A DNA stretch of 12,644 bases from assembly GCA_004553495.1 (NCBI GenBank), contig SFLE01000032.1:1-12644 (forward strand), read 5' to 3'. The notes below the pieces were generated by a model, which was given only the letters and a program-made list of their open reading frames with translations, did not search any database and was not told the origin of the DNA. This document shows, in pieces, positions 11,519 through 12,644 of this stretch (its first letter is position 1; each line of letters begins with the position of its first letter). Origin of the DNA: Clostridiales bacterium (GTDB lineage Bacteria; Bacillota; Clostridia; Oscillospirales; Oscillospiraceae). The translations under genes were made by a program, and so were the position numbers.

Positions 11519-11890
11519 CTATTGTTCCATCTTGGCTGCTTGATGCTTTATCGCCTGAAACGACTCGTCGCTTATGACATGCTCCATCTTGCACGCGTCC
11601 TCAGCCGCGACCTCGGGGTCAACGCCGAGCATGGTCAGATACTTCGTGAGCATGGTGTGACGCTCGTAGATCTTTTCGGCGACCTCTATGCCCGCGCCGG
11701 TGAGACTCAGATGCCCCAGCTCGTCAACAACGAGATAGCCGCCGTTTTTCAGCAGCCCTACCGCGCGGCTTACGCTCGGCTTTGAATAGCCCATGTATTC
11801 GCCGACATCTATCGCACGCACATCTTTGTACTTTTTCGATAAAACATATATCGTTTCGAGATACATCTCGCCCGATTCCTGCAAATTCAT
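11519..11890 (-). CDS. DtxR/MntR-family metal-dependent repressor, DtxR-type ligands
   Basis: 123 aa from the ATG at 11890 (GGAG 9 nt upstream; a TTG five codons earlier overlaps that site). Residues 1-65 form a winged helix with the family pattern ESGEMYLETIYVL and a recognition helix around SKPSVSRAVGLLKNGG. Residues 66-123 form the dimerisation and metal domain. Aligned by eye, the ligands are M9, E12, H78, C100, E103 and H104 (CKMEH). M9 with C100-x-x-E103-H104 is the primary-site set of iron-sensing DtxR/IdeR, whereas B. subtilis MntR has Asp and Glu at the first two of those places. The ancillary-site Glu and His of DtxR are replaced. There is no C-terminal SH3 domain. It is divergent from feoAAB, so it is probably its iron-dependent repressor (inference). 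Confidence 0.9.
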   Translation of the reverse strand: MNLQESGEMYLETIYVLSKKYKDVRAIDVGEYMGYSKPSVSRAVGLLKNGGYLVVDELGHLSLTGAGIEVAEKIYERHTMLTKYLTMLGVDPEVAAEDACKMEHVISDESFQAIKHQAAKMEQ

Positions 11891-11927
11891 TGATCCATTC
11901 TCCAATGCTTATATTAATACAATATAC

Positions 11928-11956
11928 AATATAGCACGATATTTTAAACTTTTCAA
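11928..11956 (-). promoter_or_regulatory. Promoter of the DtxR-family regulator
   Basis: Minus-strand TTGAAA (11951-11956), 17 bp, TATATT (11928-11933). A lone half-box GCTAACT (11976-11982) lies 20 bp upstream of the -35, a possible weak autoregulatory site. Confidence 0.65.
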
Positions 11957-12020
11957 GCACATTGGGTTGCTCTTTGCTAACTCCTATCTGCGCGCTCGGA
12001 TATTATGCACAATTTCGGGG

Positions 12021-12036
12021 GTTAGCGGGGGCTAAC
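12021..12036. promoter_or_regulatory. Iron box 1
   Basis: GTTAGC GGGG GCTAAC, a perfect 16-bp dyad 36 bp upstream of the feoA -35. It sits inside a larger inverted repeat GCACAATT (12007-12014) / AATTGTGC (12038-12045). Confidence 0.75.
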
Positions 12037-12071
12037 TAATTGTGCAACTCTCCAAACCTTTAGTTAAGGTA

Positions 12072-12099
12072 TTGACATTGCAAAAATCGATGATATTAT
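12072..12099 (+). promoter_or_regulatory. Promoter of the feo operon
   Basis: TTGACA (12072-12077), 16 bp, TATTAT (12094-12099). The predicted start near 12106 coincides with the first base of iron box 2. Confidence 0.78.
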
Positions 12100-12105
12100 T
12101 CAGGT

Positions 12106-12123
12106 AGTTAGCGAGAGCTAACT
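12106..12123. promoter_or_regulatory. Iron box 2, at the transcription start
   Basis: AGTTAGCGAGAGCTAACT, an 18-bp dyad with perfect 7-bp arms, overlapping the predicted feoA start site. Binding here would block initiation or escape. Confidence 0.82.
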
Positions 12124-12138
12124 TTAGTTTGCATCCTC

Positions 12139-12156
12139 AGTTAGCAGATGCTAATT
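12139..12156. promoter_or_regulatory. Iron box 3, in the feoA leader
   Basis: AGTTAGC AGAT GCTAATT, one mismatch from a perfect dyad, centred 33 bp after box 2 (about three helical turns) and ending shortly before the ribosome binding site. Confidence 0.72.
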
Positions 12157-12176
12157 GGCTGGAGAAAGGACATAGA

Positions 12177-12389
12177 ATGATGCCTTTAACGCTTGCCGCT
12201 ATCGGCGAAGAGAATACGATACAGCGTATTGCCGGTAAGCCTGAGGTGAAGAAGCACCTCGAAAACCTCGGCTTTGTTGTCGGGGGAGATGTAAAAGTGT
12301 TGACTGCCGTTGGCGAGAATGTCATCGTCAAGGTCAAAGAAGCCAGGATCGCCATAAGTGCGGAAATGGCTCAGAAAATATATGTGTGA
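12177..12389 (+). CDS. feoA: FeoA-domain protein 1
   Basis: 70 aa from the ATG at 12177 (AAAGGA 6 nt upstream; a second ATG follows directly and could also serve). It is a single SH3-like FeoA domain: MPLTLAAIGEENTIQRIAGKPEVKKHLENLGFVVGGDVKVL and the strand pair VIVKVKEARIAISAEMAQKIYV. FeoA proteins are small cytosolic partners of the ferrous iron channel FeoB and support its GTP-driven uptake. This copy has diverged: it lacks the DMG and APLGDP signatures of the second copy. It is first gene of the operon, 11 bp before feoA2. Confidence 0.92.
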   Translation: MMPLTLAAIGEENTIQRIAGKPEVKKHLENLGFVVGGDVKVLTAVGENVIVKVKEARIAISAEMAQKIYV

Positions 12390-12400
12390 GGAGCAGAAAC

Positions 12401-12622
12401 ATGAAGACTCTGAGAGACGTTAAGATCGGCGAGACCGTGACCGTCAAAAGACTCCATGGCGAAGGCGCGATAAAGCGCCGCATCATGGACATGGGTATTA
12501 CCAAGGGCGCTGAGGTCTATGTCCGCAAGGTCGCTCCCCTGGGCGATCCCATCGAGCTCACCGTTCGCGGCTATGAGCTTTCGCTGCGTAAGGCAGATGC
12601 AGAAAAGATCGAGGTGGAATAA
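12401..12622 (+). CDS. feoA: FeoA-domain protein 2 (canonical)
   Basis: 73 aa from the ATG at 12401, with GGAG 7 nt upstream; a GTG five codons earlier overlaps feoA1. It is a classical FeoA: TLRDVKIGETVTVKRLHGEG at the start, RRIMDMGITKGAEV (DMG signature), then APLGDPIELTVRGYELSLRKADAEKIEVE. It acts with FeoB at the cytoplasmic membrane in Fe(II) uptake. Its stop codon overlaps the feoB start codon by one base (TAATG), which points to translational coupling and a defined stoichiometry. Confidence 0.95.
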   Translation: MKTLRDVKIGETVTVKRLHGEGAIKRRIMDMGITKGAEVYVRKVAPLGDPIELTVRGYELSLRKADAEKIEVE

Positions 12623-12644
12623 TGGAAAAGAACATTAAAATTGC
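12622..12644 (+). CDS. feoB: Ferrous iron transporter FeoB, first codons only
   Basis: The window ends 23 bases into this frame, which reads MEKNIKI. The start overlaps the feoA2 stop. FeoB proteins commonly begin with a short charged stretch before the GTPase P-loop, and feoB follows feoA in most operons. The call therefore rests on context, not on domains. Confidence 0.7.

Overview
The window looks like chromosomal DNA of a gut-type Clostridia bacterium, most likely Oscillospirales (Ruminococcaceae/Oscillospiraceae-like). The reasons are clean sigma-A promoters (TTGACA, 17 bp, TATAAT types), strong GGAGG ribosome binding sites, a Firmicutes-type L10 leader, a feoA-feoA-feoB iron operon, a small DUF378-type protein, and many dispersed hairpin repeats of the kind I associate with that group. 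The placement is inference from these traits, not from a search.

Layout. At the left edge a minus-strand promoter fires out of the window. Next come an initiator tRNA (fMet), pseudouridine-5'-phosphate glycosidase (psuG), thymidine kinase (tdk) and uridine kinase (udk), all on the minus strand; udk-tdk is a two-gene operon. prfB (release factor 2) runs the other way and carries no programmed frameshift. A 19-bp two-way terminator separates it from a small membrane-anchored protein. A repeat-rich stretch of about 650 bp follows; it holds a perfect promoter with a terminator almost directly behind it. Then come an MFS transporter (+), a lipoprotein (-), a 161-bp stretch bounded by perfect 23-bp inverted repeats, an Ala/Lys-rich anchored protein (-), folD (+), a candidate small RNA (-), a DUF378-like membrane protein (+), and rplL/rplJ behind an L10 leader (-). 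The right end is an iron-uptake locus: a DtxR-family regulator (-) divergent from feoA1-feoA2-feoB (+, feoB cut by the window end).

How the genes work together. psuG, udk and tdk are all pyrimidine nucleoside salvage functions. prfB, rplJL and tRNA-fMet are translation genes, and folD supplies one-carbon folate units used, among other things, to formylate Met-tRNA. The right end reads as a self-contained iron circuit: a regulator with the DtxR primary metal-ligand set and three palindromic boxes (AGTTAGC-N4-GCTAACT type) around the feoA promoter.

Most worth a second look are a candidate ~100-nt minus-strand RNA at 9646-9745 (promoter, potential pseudoknot, C-rich single strand, terminator), the iron-box array at 12021-12156, the promoter-plus-terminator unit at 5174-5256, the inverted-repeat element at 7465-7625, and three interlaced families of dispersed repeats that fill nearly every gene-free gap. 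No CRISPR array, phage, defence locus or intact transposase is visible.
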